From: Spirochaetota bacterium
Lineage (GTDB): Bacteria > Spirochaetota > UBA4802 > JAFGDQ01
Reading direction: 5' to 3'
Length of the DNA stretch: 38,062 bases
Assembly: GCA_016932015.1 (NCBI GenBank)
Contig: JAFGDQ010000033.1
Span: 1-38,062, forward strand
Part shown: piece after piece, positions 15,382 to 24,926 of the stretch
Layout: each line of letters starts with the position of its first letter
Position numbering within the stretch: position 1 is the stretch's first letter
Notes under the pieces: generated by a model
Told to the model about the DNA's origin: nothing
The model's database searches: none
Seen by the model: the letters and a program-made list of their open reading frames with translations, nothing else
Program-made: the position numbers and the translations under genes

Positions 15382-17550
15382 ATGAAAAAGAGCAGACCTG
15401 TAATAGCAGCGGAAAGAACTTATGAAGTAGAAAAAGAAAAGGATCAGCCAATTTCAACTTATTTCGGGGAAAATACTTTCGGTATTAAAAAAATGAAACA
15501 ACTTCTCCCCAAAGATGTCTATAAAAAACTCGTGGATATTAAAGAGAAAGATAAAAAGCTGGATATTGAAACAGCCAATTCAGTTGCTCACGCAATGAAG
15601 GAATGGGCGATTGATAACGGAGCAACTCACTTTGCCCACTGGTTCCAGCCTATGACAGGCGCTACAGCTGAAAAGCATGACGCGTTTATTGAATTTTCCG
15701 AAGAAGGGGAAGTAATTGAACGATTCTCCGGCAAACAGCTGGTACAGGGAGAACCCGATGCTTCAAGTTTCCCGAGCGGCGGCATTCGCGCTACTTTTGA
15801 GGCAAGAGGCTATACAGCATGGGATATGTCAAGCCCCGCATTCCTGAGAAAAAACGGCCTGGGAACAACTCTCTGCATACCAACAGTATTTATTTCATAC
15901 ACAGGCGAGGCTCTTGACAAGAAGACTCCGCTTCTGCGATCAATTAACGCGATTAATAAAAGCGCGCTCAGAATGCTCAGGCTTCTCGGTAACAGAAAGT
16001 CAAAAAAAATTGTAGCTACTCTCGGTCCGGAGCAGGAATATTTCCTTATAGACAAGGATTATTTTTTTAAAAGACAGGACCTTGTACTCGCGGGCAGGAC
16101 TTTAATAGGCGCCGCTCCCGCGAAAGGCCAGGAACTTGAAGACCAGTATTTCGGCAGCATAAAAGAAAGAGTTCAGTCATTTATGCATGATGTCGAAGAA
16201 GAACTTTACAAATACGGAATTCCCGCGAAAACAAGGCACAATGAAGTCGCTCCAAGCCAGTTTGAAATCGCTCCGATATTCGAAGAGGCAAACATTGCGG
16301 TTGACCACAACCAGCTTGTAATGGACACAATGCAGAAAGTTGCCAAAAATCACAGCCTCGCTTGCCTTCTTCATGAAAAACCGTTCGCGAAAATAAACGG
16401 TTCGGGAAAACATCTTAACTGGTCATTATGCGATAATGACGGAAACAACATGCTGGAACCCGGCAAAACACCCCATGACAATATACAGTTCCTTATGTTT
16501 TTAATTGCAACGATCAAGTCAGTATACAGGCATGCTGACCTTCTAAGGGCTTCAGTCGCGTCATCAGGAAATGACCACAGGCTCGGAGCTAATGAAGCGC
16601 CTCCTGCGATTATTTCCGTATTCCTCGGAGAGCAGCTTACAAAAATTCTTGAAGACATAGAAACAGAAAAAGTTACATCAGCAGCAGATAATGCGCTTAT
16701 AGACCTGGGATTATCATCACTGCCTTTACTCAGCAAAGATAATACAGATAGAAACAGAACTTCACCATTCGCCTTTACCGGCAATAAATTCGAATTCAGG
16801 GCAGTCGGGTCATCTCAGTCAATTTCATTTGCGGCAGCAGTTTTGAATACAATAGTTGCAGAGAGCCTTGATGAGCTTTCAGGAAAACTTGAAGCAAAAT
16901 CAGGCGGAGATCTGAAAAAGGTTGTCATTGAAATAATAAAAGAAGAGCTTAAGGAAATTAAACCTGTTCTTTTTAGCGGTGATAACTACGCGGAAGAATG
17001 GCACAAAGAAGCGGAAAAAAGAAACCTGCCGAATCTGAAAACAACTCCTGAAGCATTAAAGTGTCTTTCAACCGATAAAGCTGCCGACCTTTTTGAAAAA
17101 TACAATGTATACTCAAAAGTTGAATTAAAATCAAGATATCACATCCTTCTTGAAAAATACGCAAAGGATATAGACATTGAAGGAAAAGCCCTTTATGATA
17201 TACTGATGACACAGATAGTACCGGCAGGAATCAAATATCAGAAAACTCTGGCAAATTCCATATCAGCAGCAGCATCTCTGACAGGCGAAAGCGCTTTAAA
17301 CGGGCAAAAATCAATTTTAACTGAAGTAAGCGGACTTGTTGAATCCATAATAACAGGCGCCAGAGCTCTGAACCGCAGCTGCGCGGACTGTAAAATTATA
17401 GAAGACGGTCAGAAGATGGCGGAAGCATTCTACAAAGATGTTAAATTAAAGATTGATGCCGTAAGAGAAGATGTGGACAAACTCGAAGCGATTGTTGATG
17501 ATGAAGAATGGCCTTTACCAAAATTCTGGGAAATGCTTTTCATCAGTTAG
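15382..17550 (+). CDS. glnN: Glutamine synthetase type III
   Basis: A 722-residue enzyme making glutamine from glutamate, ammonia and ATP; the length is typical of the dodecameric type III. The N-terminal type-III domain holds THFAHWFQPMTGATAEKHD. Catalytic motifs follow in order: GPEQEYFLID (metal), KTRHNEVAPSQFEIAP, KINGSGKHLNWSL (glutamate/ATP site), and NRTSPFAFTGNKFEFRAVGS (arginine flap). The C-terminal type-III helical extension ends in EDVDKLEAIVDDEEWPLPKF. I choose the ATG at 15382 because GGAGG lies 5 nt upstream; an in-frame ATG at 15361 has no ribosome site. It is a single-gene transcript, with a clear promoter upstream and a strong terminator at 17575. No GlnB or glutamate synthase gene is nearby. 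Confidence 0.97.
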   Translation: MKKSRPVIAAERTYEVEKEKDQPISTYFGENTFGIKKMKQLLPKDVYKKLVDIKEKDKKLDIETANSVAHAMKEWAIDNGATHFAHWFQPMTGATAEKHDAFIEFSEEGEVIERFSGKQLVQGEPDASSFPSGGIRATFEARGYTAWDMSSPAFLRKNGLGTTLCIPTVFISYTGEALDKKTPLLRSINAINKSALRMLRLLGNRKSKKIVATLGPEQEYFLIDKDYFFKRQDLVLAGRTLIGAAPAKGQELEDQYFGSIKERVQSFMHDVEEELYKYGIPAKTRHNEVAPSQFEIAPIFEEANIAVDHNQLVMDTMQKVAKNHSLACLLHEKPFAKINGSGKHLNWSLCDNDGNNMLEPGKTPHDNIQFLMFLIATIKSVYRHADLLRASVASSGNDHRLGANEAPPAIISVFLGEQLTKILEDIETEKVTSAADNALIDLGLSSLPLLSKDNTDRNRTSPFAFTGNKFEFRAVGSSQSISFAAAVLNTIVAESLDELSGKLEAKSGGDLKKVVIEIIKEELKEIKPVLFSGDNYAEEWHKEAEKRNLPNLKTTPEALKCLSTDKAADLFEKYNVYSKVELKSRYHILLEKYAKDIDIEGKALYDILMTQIVPAGIKYQKTLANSISAAASLTGESALNGQKSILTEVSGLVESIITGARALNRSCADCKIIEDGQKMAEAFYKDVKLKIDAVREDVDKLEAIVDDEEWPLPKFWEMLFIS

Positions 17551-17574
17551 AGAACAGAAGTTTTTGTATTTTTT

Positions 17575-17605
17575 AAAAGGGCAGGTTATTTAAATCTGCC
17601 CTTTT
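17575..17605 (+). terminator. Rho-independent terminator of glnN
   Basis: AAAAGGGCAG (17575-17584) pairs perfectly with CTGCCCTTTT (17596-17605), followed by T. The inverted repeat is bidirectional: on the minus strand it also ends in a U-rich arm, and the last codons of the convergent glycosyltransferase gene (stop at 17586) lie inside it. Confidence 0.85.
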
Positions 17606-18791
17606 TAGTGTCCATACTGTATAATCCGATCAGATAAGGCTTCTGCGATGCGAATGCCTTGGCCTGTTCCAGAATGACCTCTTCAGCGTAATTTATGTTA
17701 TATCTCCATGACTGATAATCAAAAGTAACTGACCTCGTAAAGTAAAGAGGTTTGAGCGCTTCAATAATTTCCTTTCTTATTGCGCCTGTTCCTTTGTCAT
17801 AAACAAACAGCAGCTGGTAAAGAACCTGCGTCCACATAAGAGTATCCATCATATAATAGTCGGTATCAAACATTTTCTGCAGCAATGTAATGGAATAATC
17901 GTTAAGATAATGTTTCAGCAGTTTCTTTCTCGCCAGATATTCGTCTCTGAGCTGCTGTTTTAAATTACGTATATCGATTTTGAGTTCCTGCGGAGGGTCG
18001 AATTTTTTAAGCCCGAAAAGAGGCTTCGGCTCAGGCCGCAGAAGAGGCTTGTTAATCCATTCCGGCTTTATGGACAGCAGCTCGTCAAAAAGAGTGGTGA
18101 CAACCTGAGTAAACATCGGCCCAAGTTTGGGTGCGCTTGCTTTATGTATTTTCGCGCCAAGGCCTGCTTCACATATCCTGAATTTGCCTTTGATCGCGCT
18201 GAATGTCATAAAAATGTCGATCCCGTACTGTCTTGTGGTTGGAGACCATTTATTTTTCAGGCAGTATTTTACAAATTCAGGAGAGAACGAGAATTCTCCT
18301 CCAATCGGCTGCCTCATGTCTTCACCAAGAAGCCCGTAAAGCAGAGGATAGCATATATGATTGGTTATTGTACCGTCAAACTGATGGCGCGAATATCTGG
18401 GAACAGCGTATTCATAATTATTTTTTAATATCGGGTCGGCAAGATGCACTACCCATTCCGGAGTGATCGACTTTAAATCCGCGTCAACTACAACAACGGC
18501 TTTTAAAGTGGAAATATGCTTGTTGGCGAATTTAAAAAGATTATAAAAATTATTCCCCTTGCCTCTGACTCCTTTTGGAGTTGTTATATATTTTTTCTCT
18601 GTCGCAGTGCCTGTATTCAGAAACACGGCTTTTGTATTGTCTTCGCTGTTATTATCAACATTTACAATAACAGAATTATAATTTTTATAATACCTGGCAA
18701 TGCCTTTATCAACCTGCCTTACGACATATGCTATGCTGTCAGCCTCCATATAGGAAGGTATCGCGACTATAAGCTCAGGATTATTATTCAT
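17586..18791 (-). CDS. GT-A glycosyltransferase, GT78 (mannosylglycerate synthase)-like
   Basis: A 401-residue cytoplasmic glycosyltransferase without membrane segments. It has a nucleotide-binding start LIVAIPSYMEADSIAYVVRQ, PKGVRGKGNNF, a DXD-type metal motif VVVDADLKSITPEW, QPIGGEFSFSPEF (acceptor loop), QYGIDIFMTFSA and CEAGLGAKIHKAS. The order and wording of these blocks parallel mannosylglycerate synthase of GT78 (YDAD..S..PDW, EQPLGGE, DWGIDT..TF, GKAHRL). A compatible-solute or glycerate-glycoside product is therefore plausible, but GT81-like glucosyl-3-phosphoglycerate synthases are an alternative. It is last in the mutL-coaC-coaB-GT run, 53 bp after coaB, with AAGGAGCGGGT before the ATG. 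Confidence 0.75.
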   Translation of the reverse strand: MNNNPELIVAIPSYMEADSIAYVVRQVDKGIARYYKNYNSVIVNVDNNSEDNTKAVFLNTGTATEKKYITTPKGVRGKGNNFYNLFKFANKHISTLKAVVVVDADLKSITPEWVVHLADPILKNNYEYAVPRYSRHQFDGTITNHICYPLLYGLLGEDMRQPIGGEFSFSPEFVKYCLKNKWSPTTRQYGIDIFMTFSAIKGKFRICEAGLGAKIHKASAPKLGPMFTQVVTTLFDELLSIKPEWINKPLLRPEPKPLFGLKKFDPPQELKIDIRNLKQQLRDEYLARKKLLKHYLNDYSITLLQKMFDTDYYMMDTLMWTQVLYQLLFVYDKGTGAIRKEIIEALKPLYFTRSVTFDYQSWRYNINYAEEVILEQAKAFASQKPYLIGLYSMDTKKGRFK

Positions 18792-18844
18792 ACCCGCTCC
18801 TTTTTTAAATATTAAAAAATACTGCCGGTTTAAATAAAAGAATA

Positions 18845-19525
18845 CTATCCCCTGCTTTGAAGCTCCTTTTCAATACAGTTCAGTATCTGCTCAGACGCGT
18901 CAGCCTTTGACATTATGGGCAGTTCAACTTTACTCCGGTCTCTGAAAAAAATTGTAATAATATTACTGTCTGAAGAAAATCCGGCGCCTTCCCGGGTTAC
19001 ATCATTCAGGCATATCATATCCAGATTTTTAGCGCGCAGCTTCTTTAAAGCATTGTGTTCTGTATTGTCTGTTTCCGCCGCAAATCCTGCAATGAAGAGA
19101 TCACTTAAACTGCTGTTGTTTTCTTTCGCTATAGCGACTGTTTTAAGAATGTCCGGATTTTCGGTTAATCTTATAACAAGGTTGCCGTCAGTCTTTTTAA
19201 TTTTTACAGCGGATTTTTCCAGCGGCTTGTAATCCGCGGGCGCGGCTGCCATTATAAGAACTGAATCAGGGCCGAGAGATGAAAGGACTGCGCTCAGAAG
19301 TCCTTCAGTTGTTTCAACCGAGATCAGTTTATAGGGTTTGTCCGCAATAAGTCCGCGGTCAACAGGGCCGTGAATAAATATTGTTTCCTTTGCTCTTCTG
19401 AAAGAGGCATCCGCAAGGGCTATGCCCATTTTCCCGGATGACGCGTTCGAAATATACCGTACAGGGTCGAGCCATTCCCTTGTTGGGCCGCCTGTGACTA
19501 TTATTTTTTTGTTCTTTAAAGCCAT
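18845..19525 (-). CDS. coaB: Phosphopantothenoylcysteine synthetase (CoaB, separate polypeptide)
   Basis: 226 residues. CoaB joins 4'-phosphopantothenate with cysteine in CoA synthesis. Motifs: IIVTGGPTREWLDPVRYISN and SSGKMG (nucleotide loop), MAAAPADYKP, GFAAETDN, KLRAKNLDMICLNDV (conserved Lys). In most bacteria this is the C-terminal half of a fused CoaBC. Here the ATG at 19525 is in the same frame as coaC, separated only by TAG and one ATA codon. No Shine-Dalgarno is visible before it, so translation probably depends on coupling to coaC or stop readthrough. Confidence 0.95.
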   Translation of the reverse strand: MALKNKKIIVTGGPTREWLDPVRYISNASSGKMGIALADASFRRAKETIFIHGPVDRGLIADKPYKLISVETTEGLLSAVLSSLGPDSVLIMAAAPADYKPLEKSAVKIKKTDGNLVIRLTENPDILKTVAIAKENNSSLSDLFIAGFAAETDNTEHNALKKLRAKNLDMICLNDVTREGAGFSSDSNIITIFFRDRSKVELPIMSKADASEQILNCIEKELQSRG

Positions 19526-19528
19526 TAT

Positions 19529-20056
19529 CTAAACAAGTTTTTTCGCGGCATTGAAGATATCGTTTATATCCGCCAGCCTGCCTGTACCTTCATCTCCGCA
19601 CGCTACAAGGCCTGACGCGGGATCAATAAAATTTACTCCGCGCTCTTTGAGCTTTTCAATGTTAGCCTGAACCGCAGGATGACTCCACATATCCGGATTC
19701 ATTGCGGGCGCAAGCAGAACAGGGCATTTCACGGAAAGATATGTTGTGCTTAAAAGATCGTCCGCAATACCGTTCGCCATTTTTCCTATTATGTTGGCTG
19801 TTGCAGGAGCTACAAGAAAAAGATCCGCGTCTTTTTTAAGCTCAATGTGCACCATTTCCCTTCTTTCAGAAGGAAAAGTTTCAGCATACACGGAGTTGCC
19901 TGAAAGGACTTCCAGCGCAAGAGGCGAAACGAGCTGCGCCGCGTTTTCAGTCAGCAGAGGAAATACCGAATAGCCGTCCCTGACAAAAAGCCTGGTCAGG
20001 TCACACGCTTTATATGCGGATATTGATGATGAGATTCCGAGAATTATTTTTTTCAT
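19529..20056 (-). CDS. coaC: Phosphopantothenoylcysteine decarboxylase (CoaC, separate polypeptide)
   Basis: A 175-residue HFCD-family flavoprotein: KIILGISSSISAYKACDL, the catalytic His in MVHIELKKDADL, PATANIIGKMANGIADDLL (FMN site), PAMNPDMW (substrate clamp) and ACGDEGTGRLAD with its conserved Cys. It decarboxylates phosphopantothenoylcysteine, the step after CoaB. The start overlaps the mutL stop by 4 bp. It ends in TAG exactly where the interdomain junction of a normal CoaBC would lie. Confidence 0.95.
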   Translation of the reverse strand: MKKIILGISSSISAYKACDLTRLFVRDGYSVFPLLTENAAQLVSPLALEVLSGNSVYAETFPSERREMVHIELKKDADLFLVAPATANIIGKMANGIADDLLSTTYLSVKCPVLLAPAMNPDMWSHPAVQANIEKLKERGVNFIDPASGLVACGDEGTGRLADINDIFNAAKKLV

Positions 20057-21855
20057 ATTCGTTTAAATGCTTTTTCAAGCTCCTTTTTTTCAAGTTCGTA
20101 AACAAACGGCCTGCCGTGCGGACATCTTAAATCATGGCCTTCTTCAAGCGCGCGCGCGGCAATCATTTTAGCATCCTCATCCGTAAGCAGATCTCCGGAT
20201 CGTTTGGCAGAGTGGCATGCCAGCTTTTCTGCAATGGCAATATTCACATTGTTTATATGGTCAGTATTTTTTCTGAACGATTCGATTATATCAAAAAAGA
20301 ATCCTTCAATATCCAGATCTTTTATAATACCAGGAATTCCTCGTACAACAATTGAATTATCGGAAAAAATATCTATATCAAAAGCATTATCACTGAAATA
20401 TTCTTTTTTTTCAAGGAATATTTGATAATCATCAATTGACAGTTCAATTACCTGAGGAAATATCAGGTTCTGTGTTTCAAGCTCCGCGCTTTTTTCAAGT
20501 GTGTCATATATAAATCTTTCATGCGCTGCGTGAAAGTCAATAAACCTGAGAGTATTATCTTTCTCAATTAAAATATATGTATCAAAAACAATCCCGAGAT
20601 AAACGAAATCATAATCATCATCAATTGCCTTGTATAATTTCCGTGTCTCGCTTATAAGTGATTTAATTTCCCCGCCCTGTGAGTATGAGGGAGAATTTTT
20701 GTCAGGAAAAGAAAAGTCCGCAGTTTTATTAACTGTTCGCAGATAATCCCTGAATACAGGCTGTACCGGTTCAGCCGGATTCTCCCTTAAATTATTTTCA
20801 TTTTCACTCCGGTTTGTATTAATGCCCGAATTCATTTGTCCGGGAACGGAGATGCCGGGCAGATTCAGCGAATGAGTCTTGCTTAATACTTTTTCTCCAA
20901 TCCGGATTATAAGGCCGTTTATGTAATTCTGATCAAAAAATTTAATTTCTTTTTTGGCTGGATGAATATTCACGTCAATCATGTCAGGATTAATTTTAAT
21001 GAATAATATTGCGGCCGGATAATTGCCTTTGGGAGCAATAGCCTGATAAGCCTTTGAAAGAAAAAATCCCAGATAATTATAATCAATGAGCCTGTTATTG
21101 ACATACATCATCTGCATTGTTCTCGATGCTTTCATGAATCCCGGCTTTGACAGAAATCCGCTTATTTCAACTTTATCCGCAATAGTGTCAAAATATAAAT
21201 TCTCTACAGTACTTTTCCCGTAAATCTGCTCCAGCCGTTCTTTTACTGTTTCAACAGATGTCAGGGTAATGACGCGTTTCCCGTCTGAGCTGAAAGAAAA
21301 ACTTACATCCGGGTTAGGGATCGCGATCTTCAGAAATATTTCACGAATCTTTCTCAGCTCTCCAGTTTTTGTTTTCATGAACTTCTTTCTTGCGGGTATA
21401 TTGTAAAACAGATTTTCAACAATAATTGTTGTGCCGTTTTCCCCCGCATAATCGCTGATTTCAGTTTTTTCATTTTCCCTTACAAGTCTGCATCCTGTAT
21501 TTTCTTCCACTGACCTGCTCAGTATCGTCATTACAGATACGGACGCAATGCTGGAAAGAGCTTCTCCTCTGAAACCGAAGGAGGTAATTTTTTCAATATC
21601 TTCAATTTCCTTAATTTTGCTTGTGGCATGTTTTTCAATTGTAAGAGGAAGGTCGTCTTTATAAATGCCGGTGCCGTTGTCCCGTACGACTATTTTTTTA
21701 GAGCCGCTTTCAAAAACCTCTACGTCAATTTCAGTTGCCTTTGCGTCTATTGAATTTTCTACAAGCTCTTTTATAATTGAGAAAGGCCCTTCAATTACTT
21801 CACCGGCAGCGATTTTATTTTTAACTGATTCAGGCAGTCTTATTATTCTGTTCAT
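20053..21855 (-). CDS. mutL: DNA mismatch repair protein MutL
   Basis: A 600-residue MutL. The GHKL ATPase shows IAAGEVIEGPFSIIKELVEN, IDAKATEI, DNGTGI and SFGFRGEALSSIASVS; the transducer end is NIHPAKKEIKF near 296-305. A low-complexity linker spans about 325-410, then the C-terminal dimerisation/endonuclease domain: DFHAAHERFIYD (440-451) in place of the usual DQHA-x2-E-x4-E, ACHSAKR (546-552) and CPHGRP (578-583). The endonuclease site is thus mostly kept, with Q to F and the last E to D. It is first gene of the mutL-coaC-coaB-GT run; no mutS is in the window. Confidence 0.97.
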   Translation of the reverse strand: MNRIIRLPESVKNKIAAGEVIEGPFSIIKELVENSIDAKATEIDVEVFESGSKKIVVRDNGTGIYKDDLPLTIEKHATSKIKEIEDIEKITSFGFRGEALSSIASVSVMTILSRSVEENTGCRLVRENEKTEISDYAGENGTTIIVENLFYNIPARKKFMKTKTGELRKIREIFLKIAIPNPDVSFSFSSDGKRVITLTSVETVKERLEQIYGKSTVENLYFDTIADKVEISGFLSKPGFMKASRTMQMMYVNNRLIDYNYLGFFLSKAYQAIAPKGNYPAAILFIKINPDMIDVNIHPAKKEIKFFDQNYINGLIIRIGEKVLSKTHSLNLPGISVPGQMNSGINTNRSENENNLRENPAEPVQPVFRDYLRTVNKTADFSFPDKNSPSYSQGGEIKSLISETRKLYKAIDDDYDFVYLGIVFDTYILIEKDNTLRFIDFHAAHERFIYDTLEKSAELETQNLIFPQVIELSIDDYQIFLEKKEYFSDNAFDIDIFSDNSIVVRGIPGIIKDLDIEGFFFDIIESFRKNTDHINNVNIAIAEKLACHSAKRSGDLLTDEDAKMIAARALEEGHDLRCPHGRPFVYELEKKELEKAFKRI

Positions 21856-21995
21856 AAATTATAATATTTCAGGAGAATATTGAATATAGGCTAAAGATTA
21901 AATTTACAAGAGTCAACAAAATAAAATGAGGTAAGGATAATACGCAGGCATTTAATTTACCGCATTTTATGAAATTATTAGAAAGTATTGATCTT

Positions 21996-22018
21996 ATAAC
22001 AGCGGAAAAAGCTGTTAT
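21996..22018 (-). terminator. Weak hairpin at the end of macB
   Basis: ATAACAGC (21996-22003) pairs with GCTGTTAT (22011-22018) and overlaps the macB stop codon. No U-run follows on the minus strand, so termination there is uncertain. Confidence 0.3.
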
Positions 22019-23961
22019 TCATATCTTAAAGCTTCGACAGGATTAAGTTTTGAAGCCTGTATTGCAGGCCATAATCCGAAGGAAATTCCTACTATAACAG
22101 AGAAGAGAGTTGAAAGCATTACAGACATAAAGGAAATTTTCGTTGCCCATCCCGCTACAGATGAGAGTATAAAAGAAATAAGCGCTCCCAGCAATATCCC
22201 GGCCAGCCCGCCTGCCAGAGTCATTAAAGCGGACTCAATCAGAAACTGATTCAGTATATCGTTTTTTCTGGCCCCTATTGCCTTTCTAAGGCCTATTTCT
22301 CTTGTGCGCTCCTTTACTGAAACTAGCATAATATTCATTATGCCTATTCCGCCTACAAGCAGTGAAATAAATGCAACGGATCCAAGCAGCCATGTAAAAG
22401 TTTTTGTTGTACTGGATATCATGTTCCTTATCTCTGTCATGTCTCTTACTTCAAAACTATCCTCTTCGTCAGGTCTTATTCTGTGTATCTTTCTTATCAT
22501 GGCATTTATGGATTTTGTTGCGCTTTCAATAAGAGACTGGTCTTTTACTTCCGCCTCTAACATGTCAACATACTTCTTTCCCAAAAGCCTGTACATTGCA
22601 GTTGTAACCGGAATAACCACAACATCATCCTGGTCGCGCATAAATGAAGATCCTTTTGAGGGCAGCACTCCTGTAACCTGAAAATTAATTTTATTTATTT
22701 TTACTACCTTTCCAACAGGATTCGTATTTTCGAACAGCTGGGTTACGACAGTTGTACCAAGCAGAACAACTTTCTTTCTTGCCTTCAGTTCCTGTTCAGT
22801 AAAAAACCTGCCTGCAACAGGTGTTGCGGAATGCATTGTCTCATAGCCTGTACCTGTTCCCTGAACCAGAGTATTCCAGTTTTTAGCTTTGTATACAATC
22901 TGACATCTGTCTGTAACTGTCGGAGATACTTTCTTTATCTGACTGATCTCCTCAATCCGTTTTGCATCTTCCATGGAAAACCTGGTTATCGATCCGGATT
23001 CAAGAGCCACACCGCGATGCCTGAAAGATCCGGGCCTGATTATAAGAAGATTGGAGCCAAGAGAGCTCATATCCTTTGATATTGACTCCTGAGCTCCGCT
23101 TCCGAGAGCAAGCATTGAAATTACGGAAGCAACACCGATCAGTATCCCCAGTATAGACAGAAAGGAGCGGAGCTTATGACCGACAATGGAATTCACGGCC
23201 TGCTTAAGATAATCGAAGTATTTCGCCTGCCCGGTGCTGGCTTTAAAATCAAAAATACCGGATTCGCCCTGTCTTTTAATAATTTTTTTCCCGGAAATTT
23301 TCTTATCAGAAATAATTCTGCCGTCGCGCATTCTGATTATACGTTTTACGTTCCGGGCCACATCATCTTCATGGGTAACCATGATTATAGTTTTACCCTG
23401 TTCGTTCAGTTTTTTTAAAATGGAGATTATTTCCTGTTCACTTTTTGAGTCGAGATTTCCTGTGGGTTCATCTGCAAATATTATAAGGGGATCATTTACC
23501 AGTGAGCGCGCGATAGCGACTCTCTGCTGCTCTCCGCCTGACAGCTCGTTCGGATAATGCTCCATCCGGCGGGAAAGGCCTACATCATTTAATCTTTCCG
23601 GCGCGTGATGTTCTTTTGTGCTTTTTCCTGCATAAATAAGAGGCAGTTCAGCATTTCCCAAAGCGCTGATTCGGGATAAAAGATGAAACTGCTGAAAAAT
23701 GAAACCTGCGGTACGGTTCCTCAACACCGATAATTCATCATCTGAAAAATCCGTAATATCCCTGTCGAGCAGAAAATAAGAACCCGAATCCGGCTTATCA
23801 AGGAATCCGAGTATATGAAGAAGCGTCGATTTTCCGGAACCGGAAGGACCCATTATGGCAATAAACTCACCGGGTTCTATTTTAAGGGAAACATCTTCAA
23901 GAGCCCTTACTTTTACTTTCCCTGTATCATATATTTTGGAAACATTCTTAAGTTCTATCAT
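22015..23961 (-). CDS. macB: MacB-type ABC transporter, ATPase fused to permease
   Basis: 648 residues. The ABC ATPase comes first: Walker A GPSGSGKST at 39-47, signature LSGGEQQRVAIARSL, Walker B LIIFADEPTGNLD. Then a transmembrane helix near 265-295 (SFLSILGILIGVASVISMLAL), a periplasmic MacB_PCD domain and three C-terminal helices of FtsX type (GIGIMNIMLVSVKERTREIGLRKAIGA follows the second). MacB works with MacA and TolC as a mechanotransmission pump exporting macrolides, peptides or lipoproteins. It overlaps macA by 4 bp and is the last gene of tolC-macA-macB. The substrate cannot be inferred. Confidence 0.93.
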   Translation of the reverse strand: MIELKNVSKIYDTGKVKVRALEDVSLKIEPGEFIAIMGPSGSGKSTLLHILGFLDKPDSGSYFLLDRDITDFSDDELSVLRNRTAGFIFQQFHLLSRISALGNAELPLIYAGKSTKEHHAPERLNDVGLSRRMEHYPNELSGGEQQRVAIARSLVNDPLIIFADEPTGNLDSKSEQEIISILKKLNEQGKTIIMVTHEDDVARNVKRIIRMRDGRIISDKKISGKKIIKRQGESGIFDFKASTGQAKYFDYLKQAVNSIVGHKLRSFLSILGILIGVASVISMLALGSGAQESISKDMSSLGSNLLIIRPGSFRHRGVALESGSITRFSMEDAKRIEEISQIKKVSPTVTDRCQIVYKAKNWNTLVQGTGTGYETMHSATPVAGRFFTEQELKARKKVVLLGTTVVTQLFENTNPVGKVVKINKINFQVTGVLPSKGSSFMRDQDDVVVIPVTTAMYRLLGKKYVDMLEAEVKDQSLIESATKSINAMIRKIHRIRPDEEDSFEVRDMTEIRNMISSTTKTFTWLLGSVAFISLLVGGIGIMNIMLVSVKERTREIGLRKAIGARKNDILNQFLIESALMTLAGGLAGILLGALISFILSSVAGWATKISFMSVMLSTLFSVIVGISFGLWPAIQASKLNPVEALRYE

Positions 23962-24926
23962 TTTTTGTTTTTTCCAGGTCTTCTGGGCGGGCCGAACAGA
24001 TTGCGGCCTTCATCATCCGCGTCATCCGGCATAAAGCTGGTACTTACTATATATACATTATCCTCCGGACCGAGGCCGGATACAATCTCAATATTGTTTC
24101 CGTCTGATATACCTGTTTCAACAGGTTTTCTGACAAGTCTGTTTTTTTCTCCAGTCATTACAAATGAGCCGTTATTTGTAAAAATGACAGCTTCAACAGG
24201 AAGCATAAAAATATCCTCCCTGGAATTTTTTATTATTTCTATATTCGCACTCATTCCTGAACGGAATACTTCCGGAACTTTCTGCGGAAGTATATTCACC
24301 TCGTATGTAGTTACATTGTTGACTGTTGCCGATTCAAAAGAAATTGAGTCAACAACACCTACTGCTTTTACATCAGGATACGCGTCAAGCCCTATAAGGG
24401 CTTTCTGGCCCGTTCTGACTCTTCCGATATCCGTTTCATCCACAATTGCCTTTACTGTAAGCCTGTCCGAAAGAACGAGTATCGCGGTGGATGTATTCAC
24501 GCTCTGTCCGGGCTCTATGGAACGCACAATAATGGTACCGGTTATGGGTGCAATTATCGGAATCGGCTTATAAGCCTCTTCCCAGTACTGTACGGATTTC
24601 TTTCCCTGCGCACGCGCCGCGTCAATGAGTGCTGCCCGTTCAGAGGAGCTCATCCATACAAGAATGGTTCCCGCTTTTACGAAGTCCCCTTCGGCAACAA
24701 GAACCTTTTCTGCCCTGCCGCTTATCTCAGGGATGATCTCCAGCCTGTTTTTGGGCTCCACTGTGCCTGTAGTACTGATCGTGTCAGCAATGGTTCCTTT
24801 GATCATTCTGATTTCACGCATGGATTCCGGACGGGCATCCTGGTTTACGTTTCTCTGAAAAAAATAAAAAGCCGCGATTACAACAACAGCCGCAACCGGA
24901 ATAATTACCTTTTTTCTACCTTTCAT
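23958..24926 (-). CDS. macA: MacA-like periplasmic adaptor (HlyD/RND-MFP family)
   Basis: About 322 residues. An N-terminal membrane anchor (VIIPVAAVVVIAAFYFF) is followed by split lipoyl/biotinyl halves (TVEPKNRLEIIPEISGRAEKVLVAEGDFVKAGTILVWM and APITGTIIVRSIEPGQSVN), then beta-barrel and membrane-proximal domains. The alpha-hairpin between the lipoyl halves is very short, unlike canonical MacA, so the reach to TolC may differ. I choose the ATG at 24926 because the anchor follows at once and GAGGGGG precedes it; an upstream ATG at 24971 would add 15 residues inside tolC. It overlaps the tolC end by 11 bp. Confidence 0.88.
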   Translation of the reverse strand: MKGRKKVIIPVAAVVVIAAFYFFQRNVNQDARPESMREIRMIKGTIADTISTTGTVEPKNRLEIIPEISGRAEKVLVAEGDFVKAGTILVWMSSSERAALIDAARAQGKKSVQYWEEAYKPIPIIAPITGTIIVRSIEPGQSVNTSTAILVLSDRLTVKAIVDETDIGRVRTGQKALIGLDAYPDVKAVGVVDSISFESATVNNVTTYEVNILPQKVPEVFRSGMSANIEIIKNSREDIFMLPVEAVIFTNNGSFVMTGEKNRLVRKPVETGISDGNNIEIVSGLGPEDNVYIVSTSFMPDDADDEGRNLFGPPRRPGKNKK

